Assembly (NCBI GenBank): GCA_003439945.1
Contig: QVRM01002284.1
Location: 1-64,000 of the forward strand
Reading direction: 5' to 3'
Length of the DNA stretch: 64,000 nucleotides
From: Dermanyssus gallinae
Lineage: Eukaryota; Arthropoda; Arachnida; Mesostigmata; Dermanyssidae
The notes beneath the pieces are model-generated. The model was not told the DNA's origin and did not search any database. It was given only the letters and a program-made list of their open reading frames with translations. This document shows positions 39,070 to 50,689 of the stretch, in pieces. Both the position numbers and the translations under genes were made by a program. Numbering within the stretch: the stretch's first letter is position 1; each line of letters opens with the position of its first letter.

Positions 39070-40105
39070 TTATATTAACCTAGCTTCGGTTATTTCTACG
39101 AGCATAGAAGTCCAGTCAAACTTAACGCTGGCCTGAAGTACATATTCCAAAGGAAGGCTAGAATTGCTTCCAACATATGCTCTTCCGTCGTTATGTGGCT
39201 GAACTCCGACCTGTATTTTGTTACCTATATTAAGATAAGATCGGTTTCTGCTTATGGTAGGTGCTTGGGTCCTCTTAAGCGAATTCACGAAGCCTATGGC
39301 ACAAACAGTCGCCGTCATCAGACGCCTTTGAATGTCGTATTCTAATGCAAATCTAACATCATCAACGCAAACATTACCTGTATACGACCTGCCAGAACTC
39401 GGGTTTCGCTTTAATGCAATGAAACGAACGTTGGCGTAACTTAGATTGCGTAGTGGTAGATGACGCAGGGTTCGACACAGCTTTGATCTTCTGCGTAAAC
39501 TCGCTTCGTAACTCATTTTTGTCGTTTGACATCATATCGATAACCTCTCTTCGAACTGCGCTGATTGCTGCTGTTACAGAGGAGCGTCGAGCCCATTGTT
39601 GAGAGCCGGAGTCGCTTATCGCCTGTTCCGCATCTCCATCGTTGGCAATCGCCGACGTGCTGTGATCACCTACAGAAGCATCATCGGCATTCTGTTTGGC
39701 GGCAGATTTTTCGTTCAACGAGAGAGCACAAGATAGCCGCGGTAAAATCTTACACGATATGAGGTGAGTTTTGAGCTCACGCAGTCGCAACGTAATCCTG
39801 CACCGAGGGCAGACACACTCCAATTGGGCCACAAATGGCTCCTTAACGTCAATTCTCATCGATCGTGACACACACTGACAAAGCACGCAGTTCGATTCGA
39901 CCACCTTCTGCTGGCTATAATAAGGCTCGAACGGCAGCATCAAACAATCCGAACAGAAGACGTGGTCGCAGTTGCTGTAAAACGTGACTCCGCTGGTGAA
40001 GCCGCAAGCACTACAGGCAAGAAGACTGTGGTGTGCTCGAGATGCCAACTCAACGTCCATGGAACCGAGATTTAGCAGTGAGTCGGAGAATCTCTTGAAC
40101 TTCAT
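39070..40105 (-). pseudogene. TRAF2: RING/TRAF-like pseudogene (one frameshift)
   Basis: ATG at 40105. The RING is intact (CSACG...CDHVFCSDC...CVLC) and the TRAF-type finger is intact (CPRC...HLISC). The coiled-coil region is also like TRAF1. Near 39415 a 1- or 2-bp change after the QRSF stretch moves the C-terminal domain into another frame, where VCVDDVRFALEYDIQRRLMT continues to a stop at 39070. Read without correction the protein ends at 39374 with about 243 residues: RING, finger and coiled coil without the TRAF-C domain. Such a truncated form could still be made. TRAF1 is its closest relative in the window. Confidence 0.85.
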
Positions 40106-41154
40106 AGTGGCGGGCACAACAGTAGATGGTACAGAGTAACGAATTAGAGACAACTGGTGTACGGTAGAAGTTTGATTTCTGCTTTCGTTGTACGTTCACG
40201 ATGAAGGCTTAGATAGTGTACTGGACTGATTCGCAATGCAGGAGCATGCGCCAGATACAACAGATATTCGTCTACAAAGTGATCCAGAAAATCAGCGTGC
40301 AACGGTAAGCAAACACGACATGCATGCGATGCTTTTTCATTAAGCATCAATGTATCACGTTCCGGTTTCGCTTTCATCATAATGGTTGACCGCTACTGAG
40401 CTCCTGATTTCCATTGTAATTTTGAACGAAATTCCGTTATCTCTCGATGAAACTTGTCTGAACTTATTCTTGAAATTACACTAATCTAATGGTGATAAAT
40501 GGTTTTTCCATGTTTTGTCTAATAAGTAAAAGTTAAACCTTACCACTTAAGATTAAACTGATCATTGATGCTGTCGCGTATTTTTTTAAAAATCATTTCC
40601 TAATGCATGTATTGAATAAAACCAATACCCTAGTATAGCTACTATATGCTTCAGAGTCAATTTGATGTCCAGGATCATATATTTACAAAATGTTTCTACT
40701 TTACGGTAAGACTATCAAATAATTATTAGAATATTATTGCGATGTATTTATTGGTGTCTTTAATCATACATAGTATACATACTTCAATCTGTATATATGT
40801 GGTTATATGCCCAGCTGTGCATGTGTAACTGCCACTTCACAATATAATGTGCATTTTTGTCAATGTGCCTCACGATTTCTCACATTTCAAACTAATTCGT
40901 ATAAATGCTAGACATCTAACTTTTTTACTTACAAGAAGTAGCTATGCTGACTAATGTCGATATTTTTGGCGGCGCTATTACTAATTTACTTAGGAGCTGT
41001 TTTATATCTAATGAGTATACATCGTTTTTGGTTTCGACAGGATTCCTACCGGCAATAAACGAGGTAACACGATTCGAGTCTTAGGCTCGTTTGGACGGCG
41101 CGTTTATGCGGCAGGTTCGCTTAGTCCAGATATACACTACCGTCTTCATTGAGT

Positions 41155-41160
<6 letters not shown>
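40106..41160. other. TRAF2 5' flank, then unassigned AT-rich DNA
   Basis: 40106-40480 is conserved with the 5' flanks of TRAF1 and TRAF3. The remainder has no feature I can support. Confidence 0.5.
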
Positions 41161-41199
<39 letters not shown>

Positions 41200-41211
41200 A
41201 TAATAATAATA

Positions 41212-41258
<47 letters not shown>
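41161..41258. repeat. (TA)n / (AAT)n / A-run / (TA)n compound microsatellite
   Basis: TA units, a short AATAATAAT run, about 19 A, then TA units again. Confidence 0.95.
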
Positions 41259-41260
<2 letters not shown>

Positions 41261-42369
41261 AGTCGTTAAGTGAGTGTAAATTTTACTCTAATTTGTGCTG
41301 TACCAGACGTTGACCAGGCATTCGACTTATTTGAGTCCACGTTGTTTGACATGTATGATTTATCGTTTTCTGTCAAACGATTTATTCTGAAGAAACTCAC
41401 TCTCGTTTAGGTTATGGCCGCAACCTTAAAATAGAGCGCTGTGCTTGGATCCAACTCGCAAAAAGTACCTCAAATACATATCTAATCTAGTGTGAAAGAT
41501 AACTTCTATCACTCTCTTCACTCCTACAGACGACTCTCACACTTCTGCAACGTCTATAAATACGCTAATCTAACAACTGCTCATAGCAACCGGGCAGTCC
41601 CCTGGTGGCAGGTTAATACCATAATCGCAATATCATACGACTTGGCCCCGATATAAGTTAATAGAATGTGTTTTTATTCTTACATGGTCTATATACGTAT
41701 CTTATGGTACCCAAATCCAAGATATTACGGTTGTTGATCATCCCGCCACAAAGCCACATTTTTGTAGTGCACACTGGTATGCACAAAAGCTCACTAGAGC
41801 TAGAGATGCTCTATTCATTTCCGATTCGTATGTCTTTCATTGGTCCCATATCTAGGTCCCATATCTAAAACACCGAGATGTATGATGCTATAATGTATGG
41901 AAAGTATCTTGACCACATTCACATACTGATCAAACATTTCGTGCTACTGCGTAGATTACAGACGAATTCTACCCATTCCCTACAGGCTCAAGTTAAACGT
42001 CAACATAATAAAAAACATGCCATTGTATTACGCAAAGCGTCGATTAGACTCTGATTACTTAATGAATCTGCTCTTTCATTGAAATATGCAATGTCCTTAT
42101 ATTGATACGTAAATAAGAGAGTACGTAGATTGTAACAAATACATGTTTAAAAAAAAGTACAAAATCTTGTCGTCGACGATTCTGGCAAGGTCGACCTCTT
42201 TTTTTTCTAACCTCTAGTTTTTCGCCTCTGTTTTTGTCCCTTGCAAGGTTCCACACAACATGCTCGGTGAGCACATTTTCATTACGGGTAATGACATACT
42301 TTCCAGAATCGAATCACTTCCATCTAAAGTATTATACCTTTGGGTGGACTTCGCAGGAGTCACTATCTT
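41259..42369. other. possible LINE endonuclease-RT linker, unassigned
   Basis: Plus strand near 41750-41830 reads HFCSAHWYAQKLTRARDALF. This resembles the PWYxxxLxxxRxxRD linker after LINE endonucleases, but the match is weak. No other motif. It may belong with the RT fragment at 42370-42830. Confidence 0.35.
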
Positions 42370-42830
42370 GCATCCTATTTGAACAACTAGCCAGTAAAAA
42401 AATATGTATATATAAATATATACATTTTAGAACAAATAGTTTGATCGATAAGACTCAACATGGATTTACAAGCGAGGGATCCACGTCCACACAGCCATGG
42501 TTCACATAAAACATCATGACTGGGAACTTGGTCATAATAAGAACGAGGAATTCCACTGCAATTCTTTCCATTTTACAAAGCATTCCATAGAGTAAATCAT
42601 GGCCTGATAATTCACAAAATGCGCGGTATAGGAGTCGACGACAAAACGTTGTGTGGTTAACGGGGTGTCTCGACATGATAAATTCCTCAGTCAGCAAGCC
42701 CTCAAGGGTAAATTCTTCAGTCAGCAAACCCCAAGGCTTCTGTCTTGGGCATTTATTATTTCGTATCTTTGTTCTATATAAAAGATAGCCTCCCTCTTTG
42801 AGTATCAACTCATCTGCTATTCACTAACGA
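42370..42830 (+). pseudogene. LINE-N RT fragment
   Basis: Plus strand: LFEQLASKKICIY and SLIDKTQHGFTSEGSTST (42378-42487) match RT motif 0/1 (LI..QHGF...ST). Then FYKAFHRVNHGL (about 42568-42605, motif A with Asp lost) and IHKMRGIGVDDKTLC (to 42650), and KPQGFCLGHLLF (42727-42762, motif B). The duplicated GTAAATTCTTCAGTCAGCAA/ATAAATTCCTCAGTCAGCAA (42677-42728) is a local 33-bp repeat. Frames shift repeatedly. Confidence 0.68.
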
Positions 42831-43119
42831 CTTAAATATGTATGGTACGGCATGAAACAAGAGCAAAATAAACAGTGCGCTACAAACACTGTCTCAAACT
42901 ATGGTTACCTTATGTAAGAAAATGATGACCTTAGGGGGAAGTGCACTGTGCTTAGGTAATTTGCCCCCTCAATATCTATTGGTGGCACGGCCGTCGGTAG
43001 ATACTCTTATGGACCTTGGTGCTGATGAGTCTAGTTATAGGCTTTTGCACCCATGTATCTCGCATCGTCTACTTTTCCACCCAGCTCTACAATATGATAT
43101 TTAGATGTTTCGTGGTAAA
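42831..43119. other. unassigned
   Basis: Possibly the RT continuation of LINE-N; no clear motif. Confidence 0.35.
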
Positions 43120-44400
43120 GAGGCTCGGTTTCAACGTTTCATTATACAAATTGTTCGTATTGCCCCGAAATGCTATAATATAACTCCTTAAATATGTATC
43201 AAATTCATAAATGAGTAGAATCTTCCTAAAGATCTACAATCTACACAGAAAGGCGGATCTATTCTTATATTATCGGTTGAGACATACTGGGCTTGACGAT
43301 AAGTTGTGCGTTATGCGCGACGGAGGCCTGCCAAATGGCTCAATTGTGAGAACATCGGAAACAGAAAGACAAAACCGCAATAATAATCTGTATGTATACA
43401 TCGCCAGTTTCTCCCAGTGTAAAGGGAAAAACGTTTTAAAAAAAAATGCAGTTTTGTGATTGAAGAGTTGCATTGCTAAATAGCTACGTCATCTTTTTGC
43501 GCTTTCCTTTGGCGTTAATTAGAGTGAGATTTTTAAGTCAAGCCCAACTTGACTTGAACCTCCGGTCGGGCGGAAATTATGCGTGATAAAGGCTGTGCGG
43601 TGGAGCACCATATGTACGTATTTCGTACGTGGTTGGCAACTCAGCAAATACATATATTTTTGAAACGACTTCTTCTTAAAGGGTTTTTGACTCGCTGAAA
43701 AACTACTTTTCACTTTTTCCAATGGAATGGGGCGCGGAAATGGTTTGTTTAGGAATGAGCGTTAAATTAGTATTTTTTGTTATAGCAATGCGACTGATCG
43801 GATATTTATTTTCAAAATGTGCGATTGCAAGAGAAGGAGTTGACCGATTGAGAAACAGTGAACATACCAGCATGCTAGAAAGAAATTCTTGCTTCGTCTG
43901 ATAGATATCCAACGTTGTCTAGGGCATGCGAGGTAGTCGCGTTGAGGAATGTTTGCAAAAACCGAGGATGTTTTATCCTTGAGCTTTAACAATCATTACC
44001 TAAAATGCTTGCTATTATGCTCGTAGCAGACACCCATACTTAAATAAATTCACGGATCATTTTGGTGCCAAATCGATGGTCGTACGATTCGATGATGGCT
44101 ATGAAGTAAAGAACATTTTTGTTGGACATAATGGAAGAGACCACGTATGTGAAGTTAGCATTTTGTCTTATTAAGACAAAATGCTAATTAACAAATCACT
44201 CGTGTTACTCTTAGAGTGACTGGAAACCGATTATTATTATGTAAACTGATCGAAGAGGGTCCGTCAATATATACGTTCTTGCAAAGGTTTTTAATGTCAT
44301 CAAACTCGCTCTCAACATGACCGGCCCTCGGTGCGTTGAATATATGCCTCACGGTGGGCTGCAAGCCTGTATGGGATTCTATATTGTTTAAGTGTATATA
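43120..44400 (+). repeat. segment L, copy 3 (most continuous)
   Basis: Uninterrupted version of L, from the CGTTTCATTATACAAATTGT area to the 55-bp module (44323-44375) and GGGATTCTATATTGTTTAAG. It shows the unfilled LINE-G site near 43465-43485. Frames on either strand are short. Confidence 0.82.
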
Positions 44401-44403
44401 TTT

Positions 44404-44580
44404 AGTAAACACCCCCTGAGAACTAAGTTCGAACCCGGTGACGTATGGAGAGTGGAACTTGAACAATCGGTCACAGCTCAACTAATTTTATCTCTGACCA
44501 ACTGATGCAACAGGTCAAAACCGCAACAGCAAACAGCGCATCAATGCAAATGCTTATCAAGGGAGCTCAGGACGGCGATA
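44404..44580 (+). pseudogene. Ty3/gypsy fragment 3
   Basis: ACTAAGTTCGAACCCGGTGA then TGGAGAGTGGAACTTGAACA and CCAACTGATGCAACAGGTCA correspond to 31137-31280 of remnant 1 (end of RNase H, before integrase). It directly follows segment L, like remnant 2. Confidence 0.85.
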
Positions 44581-44619
44581 TTTAATATGCATTTATAGAC
44601 CCCCAGAACGGAACGCACA
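44581..44619 (+). repeat. short segment J start
   Basis: ATATGCATTTATAGACCCCC then AGAACGGAACGCACATA equals the beginning of segment J at 32590-32630, cut by the SINE-C head. Confidence 0.75.
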
Positions 44620-44880
44620 TAGTGGCGGCGTGGTCTAGAGAACTAGTGCGGCGCTAGTCATGGCTGTCATCTACCGGGGTGTCGCCGGTTCGATCCCTGT
44701 TGTTCATCGAATTTTCTTTGAGCGATGCTCAGTGAGAATAGATGATAAACCATACCGCTGAGAGTCAGCGGCCATGCTCCCACAAGGACTGTTGGGGAAA
44801 CCCTAATATCTTAACATGTCTGGCCCTCGGTGCATTGAAGATATACCTCAGGTTAAGTTCCAAGCCCGTAGGGGACGGAG
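44620..44880 (+). mobile_element. SINE-C copy 2, tRNA-like head + conserved module
   Basis: GGCGTGGTCTAGAGAACTAG and box B GGTTCGATCCC (44687-44697) form a tRNA-like head. The body (GATGATAAACCATACCGCTG, ACTGTTGGGGAAACCCTAAT) matches 21730-21840. The end is the 55-bp module (44822-44876). It interrupts segment J, which starts again at about 44925. No clean target duplication was found. Confidence 0.78.
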
Positions 44881-44924
44881 GATAGTCTAGGATTAAAAAC
44901 AATCTCCTTTAAAAAAAATTAATT

Positions 44925-45125
44925 CTAGAACGGAACGCACATAATGTTACACAAAACATCGGCACTTATTTACTGTTCTATACCAATCGCATTATGACGC
45001 AGGCTTGAACTGTGATCTGACCAAGGACAGCACACGGCAGTCCGTTTTTACTTCGGTGGAAGTTTTAAGAACTTGGTCTGAGCATTGAAAACGACCGATC
45101 GCAGTCGATGTGTACTAGTTGGAAA
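44925..45125 (+). repeat. segment J, copy 3 (left half)
   Basis: CTAGAACGGAACGCACATAA, GACCGATCGCAGTCGATGTG and ACTAGTTGG match 32610-32800. It passes into segment F at about 45126. Confidence 0.75.
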
Positions 45126-45296
45126 TTCTCGAGAAGACGTTAAAATTTAGCTTGCTATACTTCTAATTTTCTAAACTAACGTTAATATCTCAATGTAACG
45201 TGCATAAGCAGATATACTCTAGTGATGCGAATACAAGCTTTAGTGTTAAGGTTACTCCTAGGTGTTTAAAACAGTCGACAAGTTTTAGGTTTACAT

Positions 45297-46992
45297 TGTT
45301 GAGCTTAATGGAGGAGGTGTGTCAGGTCCTACGGTCACTCCCGAAGAGAAAGAGCTCAGGGCCCGACCAGGTCTGCTATGAGCATTGGATCCAGTCACTT
45401 CCCCTCTTGGCAGAAACTCTTTGTGATTTCTTTAATGAAATTATAAAGAAGGGGCGGATGCCTAAATTCTGGCATGTCGCCAGGCTTTTTCTTCTGTTCA
45501 AGGGTAGGCATGGTGATGACAAACAGGATTCAAATCTCTATCGTGGAGTGGCGCCAGAACGCACATCGAAGACGATTTTCTGCAAGTTGGTTATTTGACG
45601 GATTAAGCACGTGGATGAAAAGGCACTTCCACCGGAGCAATTCGGTTTTAGGAGAGACCGAGGCACCCGTGATGCAATCCACGTTCTCCAGTCAGAAATC
45701 GAGCAAGCTGTGGTACAACCCAACGGTCATCTGTATGCAGGCTGTATTGACTGTGTCAAGGCCTTTGACAAAGCCCCTCGCCACCTGCTGGTTGAAGCAT
45801 TCCAACGAGTAGGAGTGGGTGGCTTTCTCCTGAGTGTAATAGCAAGTTTCTTTGAGGAGAACACCTTGTTGGTAGACGGTGAGCAGGGTGTATTAGAGAT
45901 TAAGCAAAATGTAGGCACTTCGCAAGGAGACCCGCTAAGCTGCGTCTCGTTTACACTTCTCCATGCTGATCTCGTCGCTTACGTCCGACAGGAGTACCAA
46001 AAGCCGTAGTGGTGATGTATGCAGATGAAATCGTGGTCGCCCATCGCGACCTAGGTGCCATCAAGCGCATTACCTCTATGATAGAGGCGTTCCCTGTCTT
46101 GAAGGGACTTGAGATAAACACCAGGAAGACCAAAGCCATGAAATTCAGGCGTGGCGGTCGATTGGCTGCCAGAAACGTTATACGTTGCTGCGGCCAACCA
46201 TTGGAGTTTGTTAACTCTTTCCAGTAATTTGGCCTTCGGGTTCATTATACAAGAACGACGTTCACAGCGCATATAAATGAAACAGTACGGAAGGCACTTG
46301 TCTCTCTTTACAGGGAAGTGGGCAATGTCCGAAGACTGTCCGTTTTCTCAGTAGTGAGGTTTTATGCTCAAGATTGTTCCGGGCTGATGTATGGTTTTGA
46401 CAGGATGTGGAACACTGGCGAATTTTAACCAGCTTGAAAGGTGTTTTTTATTATATTTGAAGCGAGTGCTTTGCTTGCCTATCCGACCAAAGAGCCGCTT
46501 TGTGTATCTCATGTCAAGCTGTCCACCGGCTGTCCACCGAACTGTTACAATCCGACTAAGGCTGAAGATGCCGCGTACAGTACCTTACGAATGTTTTATT
46601 TCGGAGTGGAAAGCTAAAGTCTAACAGGCCAGACGAGAGGTCGGTGGTTTGGACGTTTTCAATGCCTTGCACCTTTGGTCTGGTCCTGCAATGGACAATC
46701 GCCACGTACATAGTGCCATGGTACATAGTGCATGGCTATCACTACCTGGTATGTTCAAACGCAACCTTTCACGAGAAGTACGAGTTGTGCACCTGCCGGT
46801 TCTGCCTGCAGAGGCGTACCAAGTACCATGTAGTGGAGTGCACAGCGCTGGACCGTAAATCGTTGCACTACCTCTCTCGTCGAAAGCGTGAAGAAGACAG
46901 AGCTTCATGAAGAAACATTTTGAAATTTATATTATACCCAATTTAAGTGAAATAAACATAATTGTATAGTAACAAACAAATGTTGAGCTTAA
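45297..46992 (+). mobile_element. LINE-G copy 1, 1.67 kb, 12-bp target duplication
   Basis: TGTTGAGCTTAA flanks it (45297-45308 and 46981-46992). The pre-insertion sequence is seen in segment F copy 2 (TGTTGATCTTAAGACG, 33948-33963). The body 45309-46980 is 5'-truncated within RT. The 3' end is AT-rich (GTATAGTAACAAACAAA) and has no long poly-A. Confidence 0.94.
45309..46910 (+). pseudogene. LINE-G pol: RT and C-terminal Cys/His domain
   Basis: RT parts: LPKRKSSGPDQVCYEHWIQ (45340-45395), EQFGFRRDRGTRDAIHVL (45637-45690), CIDCVKAFDKAPRHLL as motif A (45745-45790), TSQGDPLSC as motif B (45917-45943), and in a new frame VMYADEIVVAHRDL as motif C (46012-46052). Motif C is YADE, so the second catalytic Asp is changed to Glu. 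A stop lies at 45596-45598 and a frame change near 46000. The C-terminus has SRFVYLMSSCPPAV, then YELCTCRFCLQRRTKYHVVE and C (46770-46845), a Cys-Cys-His-Cys cluster. The clade was not determined; APE or REL endonuclease is not included because of truncation. Confidence 0.86.
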
Positions 46993-47483
46993 GAAGTCTG
47001 CCACTGGCCGCATATCTTCTGCCACGGCTTAAACGTAGGATTTTGGCTATTGCGAAATTGATCGTGAGTTTTAAAATTTTATTAGAGCCACGCATCTACT
47101 TCCTGTAAGTAAACGTTTAGGTAATGCCAATTTACCCCAGAACGATTTTTGCATGGTATAAAACTTCGCACATAGCTGTTTCGGTCGACCGTTGCAAAAA
47201 AAGTCGTTATGGAGAGCTTCACACATATAAGAAATCTTTTCTACTATTGAGGTTGTTAACACTTTATACAGTAAGGAACTTAGTGCTATGCCTCTGCAGA
47301 TTTGTGAATAGACGCCGTCCCTCCTACCTTTAAAATAAAGTGTACGATGCTTTTTCAGTAGAAATTTCTCCTTTGCCTAAACATGCATTAACAAGTTAAA
47401 TTTTTGAACACCACTACTTATTGATTTATCATTAATTCTTAATACTATACAGTTCGCAATCATTACAAACATTTGCGTTTCAT

Positions 47484-48040
47484 AAAAACCCAGTCAAACT
47501 TCTGCTTCCCAGTCGAACTCTACACTGTGTACACCTCAAGTATATTTTCGAACGACGTACCATGAGGTGATGTTGCCCCTGTTCATAATATGCATAATCG
47601 AATGTTCTATATTCTCTACCTACTCTATCTAGCATCTATCTACACTATCTCTTCTATTATATGCTTTTCTGTAGCCATATTAGTGTAGATTAAACTGTAT
47701 ACTGTTACCTACTAAGGTCCGACGGCTCTATCCTCCAATGTTCGACTTTTGCTTAGGTCTGTTTCTTTCAGTATTTTATTAGCCATTGCGTGGGCCCTCC
47801 TAAACGACGTCACATGCTTATCGTCTATGGCCATATAAACAGTCGCTGTCACATCATTCGTAATAGGGTTGTATTCAGATGCGAATGCAATGTCATCAGC
47901 GCAAACATTCTTTGTGTGTCAGTTATTATTACTCGGGTTTTGCTTTAATGCCAGCCGAAACCAACGTTGACATGACCGTAATTGCACAGTAATAGATGAC
48001 ATATCGTTCAACACCGCATCGATTTTGCCTTTGGTACACT
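47484..48040 (-). pseudogene. TRAF4: C-terminal TRAF-like remnant only
   Basis: Minus strand from about 48040 reads KGKIDAVLNDMSSITVQLRS, NVCADDIAFASEYNPITNDV and FRRAHAMANKILKETDL. This is the end of the coiled coil and the TRAF-C domain of the same family. A stop follows NNN after the QRWFRL...KQNPS stretch. The RING and zinc finger are gone; at 48041 the sequence changes to unrelated DNA. The last part (47484-47540) keeps a piece of the very C-terminus. It is closer to TRAF3 than to TRAF1. Confidence 0.75.
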
Positions 48041-48543
48041 TGCTGCCAAGTCATCTCGGGAGGCCTCCACCGCCTGCCAACCTCCGATTACCCGGCCGCG
48101 AGCGCTGCATGGTACCCGACGCCAGTTTGCCATCTCTCTACGTTAGCGACTTCTGTTTCTCTCGAGACGTTAGTTTGGTAGTAAGAAAATTCAACAACAC
48201 CTAAAACTGTGCGCCAAATTACTCTGATACGGTATCAGTAGCTCTAACACGCAATTCGGGTTTCACGGAGAGATCTCTAACGCTTGTGGCTCGAGCCGCC
48301 TCTACCAAGCTAGTGTATCGCAATATCAGCGGCTCCGGCAGAGCACGCAAAACAATCGTATACAAGACGACATCGTAACATTTCTCATTCAACTGCAATG
48401 TTCGTTATATTACAACAACATTTTTTTTCTGATATACGCCACACACAATAGCCTCAACACTAATCACTACTAAACTACACTGACCCACGTTGGACGCCGG
48501 AAATGTTACAGACTACTACGGAACGAGAACAAATCTCTCTCTC

Positions 48544-48591
<48 letters not shown>

Positions 48592-50487
48592 AAAGTAAGG
48601 CCGTACTGAATATGTCTAACATCCACACCTAGCCTGCTTTACTCACACCGGATCTATGACGAAGCATATCCATATATGCTCGGCTGTCGGCCCAGGGGGT
48701 CGCCCCCGGACGCCGCCGGGCGAGTGGATCAATTTGAAGAGAGACGAAAGAGAATGAGCAATTAAAAAGGCAGTGACTTCCTATATATACCACCTTCGAC
48801 GGCGCCAACCTACAACGTGTACTCTCTCTGCACGTTCCATTATCGTCTGCTTGTACCTAACGTACGTCGCTTTCTTTACCTTCCGGACGTCGTCATTGCC
48901 TGCTGTAAGCGCACGGCGCGCCCTAGTGACAGCGTATAAGCGCTAATTTCGGATGCATCAACCGCGAAAGGAGAATCGAAACGGACGCGATGAAACGCAT
49001 CTCTGTGACATTGTGGGCGGCCCCAGCCGAATTCGAACAGTGTCGGATAAACAGAAATATTGCGTAAAAAGTATTGGAAATACTTTGTGCGCTGTAAAAA
49101 AATGCATACACGGCGATTACGTCGATAAATTCAGCACGATATTTATTCGGCGGAGGTCTAATAAATCGAGATGAAACTGAAAGCATGCTATCAACAATCT
49201 TGTTAGTTGCATGTACAATCGTAAGTCTTGTGGGGCATGAAGAGAAGTGTAGCTATACTACTAACCGACAACTCAGACGAAAATTTTAACCACCGGAACT
49301 GATCGTCGCATTTAGTCCAACCATTCCGTCTTTTCCACTGCCTCTGTGGTGCACTCATGTTTATATGTCTGTGCTCTCTCGATGCGAAGATTATACTCAG
49401 TTGCTTAACTCATATATCGCCTTACGAAATATTTACATAATTATATATATATATATATAAGATTCGAGTTTTATTATTTTTTGGTTACATGTGAAATTCT
49501 GACGCCGCTTTGGCTACGGCAAAAAAGTGAGTCCCTTGCCTGTTGGCAATGAACCTATGATCGACGCTGCGTTGCCGCGCCTTTTACATAATTTTGAACC
49601 GAAACGTAGTTAGATGTATGTTAGTTGGAAGTCATGTGACAAAAACCTAACCTAACCTCTGATAATAGCTACTCAGTCACCCGTTGTGCTCAAGGCGCTC
49701 GAGTTAGCGTTTGTGTATTGTAAGTAAAGCATTAAAATTCTGTGTGAAGCAAAGTTAGATAATGATATTGAAGCATTAGCGCTGGACGTATGTGATATTG
49801 CTCAATTTGGTTCTAATTGTTTGGGATTTTAACTAAGGATTGCCTGGAAAAATGTGTCATGGGCTACTTTTATGAAAGCTTGTATGAAGCTGGGTTGCTG
49901 GGAAAGAAGAAAACGCGAATATTGACCACTACGGGTGTAGTTTTTTTTTATTTCGTTTGATTTCACTGCTACGTCGGTACAGCTTCGCCTCGCCGGCCTG
50001 TCTCACCACACTGCGATGTTTCCTCGACTTCGTCTCAACAACGTGTCGCCTTACTAACTGTAGTGTTGTCAGCTCTCCTACCAGCAACAAACTCAGGCCA
50101 CAGCAACGATGGCAGGTCGGTGCTCTTGTCCGTAGCGTTTCCCCTCTCCGCTAAGGCTTGTCGATTCCACGTGCGCCGATACCTAGTGCAGACGTCGCTA
50201 AGCTATGTCTCTTTCTCTACCCACATACCTGCCTACAATACCAATGACAGTCTACAGATTTACACAAGTGACTAAAATTGCGCGTCCACTGGTGGCAAGT
50301 GCAAGAAACTCAGTCGCGCAGGTTGGGCCAGGATATGGCATAAACTCAAGTCATTTATTTAGTCATACAAAGTCATTTGACGGCTGAAACCAAGCGAAAG
50401 AGAGTGGATTCTTCCAAAAAAAAAGCATACTCTTCGGTTATGGTTGAAAGAATCTACACTCGACTTTAGAGATTTTTAGGAATTGTC
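48041..50487. other. 2.4 kb without a supported gene
   Basis: A (CT)n(TA)n microsatellite lies at 48537-48590 and a (TA) run at 49443-49459. At 49655-49667 CCTAACCTAACC (two and a half arthropod-type telomere units) occurs by itself. Frames at 48923-49186 and 49957-50387 have no domain I know. No match to other parts of the window was noticed. Confidence 0.45.
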
Positions 50488-50689
50488 TAGGTATATCAGT
50501 ATCGAGCCCGGTGGCGTGGCGCATTCGCCTGCGCCTCGCGACCGGAGGGAACACATAGGTGCGCGGGTTCGAGTCCCACCGCTGCACATTTGTATTTATG
50601 GGGGTCCGTCTATGAAGCAATGCGAAAAGCAGTCCCGCGGACGTTAAATCTTGGCTGGAGGTCAGCGTGAAAAGTATATTTAGGTATAT
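50488..50689 (+). mobile_element. SINE-A copy 4, 9-bp target duplication
   Basis: Full head at 50504 and a consensus box B GGTTCGAGTCC (50566-50576). TAGGTATAT flanks it (50488-50496, 50681-50689). Insertion is next to the start of LINE-D copy 2. Confidence 0.93.

Larger units (their letters stand above)
45126..47400 (-). pseudogene. segment F copy 4, split by LINE-G copy 1
   Basis: F sequence at 45126-45308 resumes at 46981-47400 after LINE-G. The thumb-to-palm peptides are badly broken; AKILRLSRGRRYAASGRLLK is visible at about 47040-46985. It lies 3' of TRAF4 as the other F copies lie 3' of TRAF1 and TRAF2. Confidence 0.65.

Noticed and set aside
44625..44700. Possible second tRNA gene
   Set aside because: Good box B, but the acceptor stem does not close and it leads into a repeated SINE body.
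48780..48830. TATATATA with GC-rich downstream, like a core promoter
   Set aside because: TA-rich strings are everywhere in the window and no gene follows.
49655..49667. Telomere-like CCTAACCTAACC
   Set aside because: Only two and a half units; too short to be an interstitial telomere or to prove the clade.
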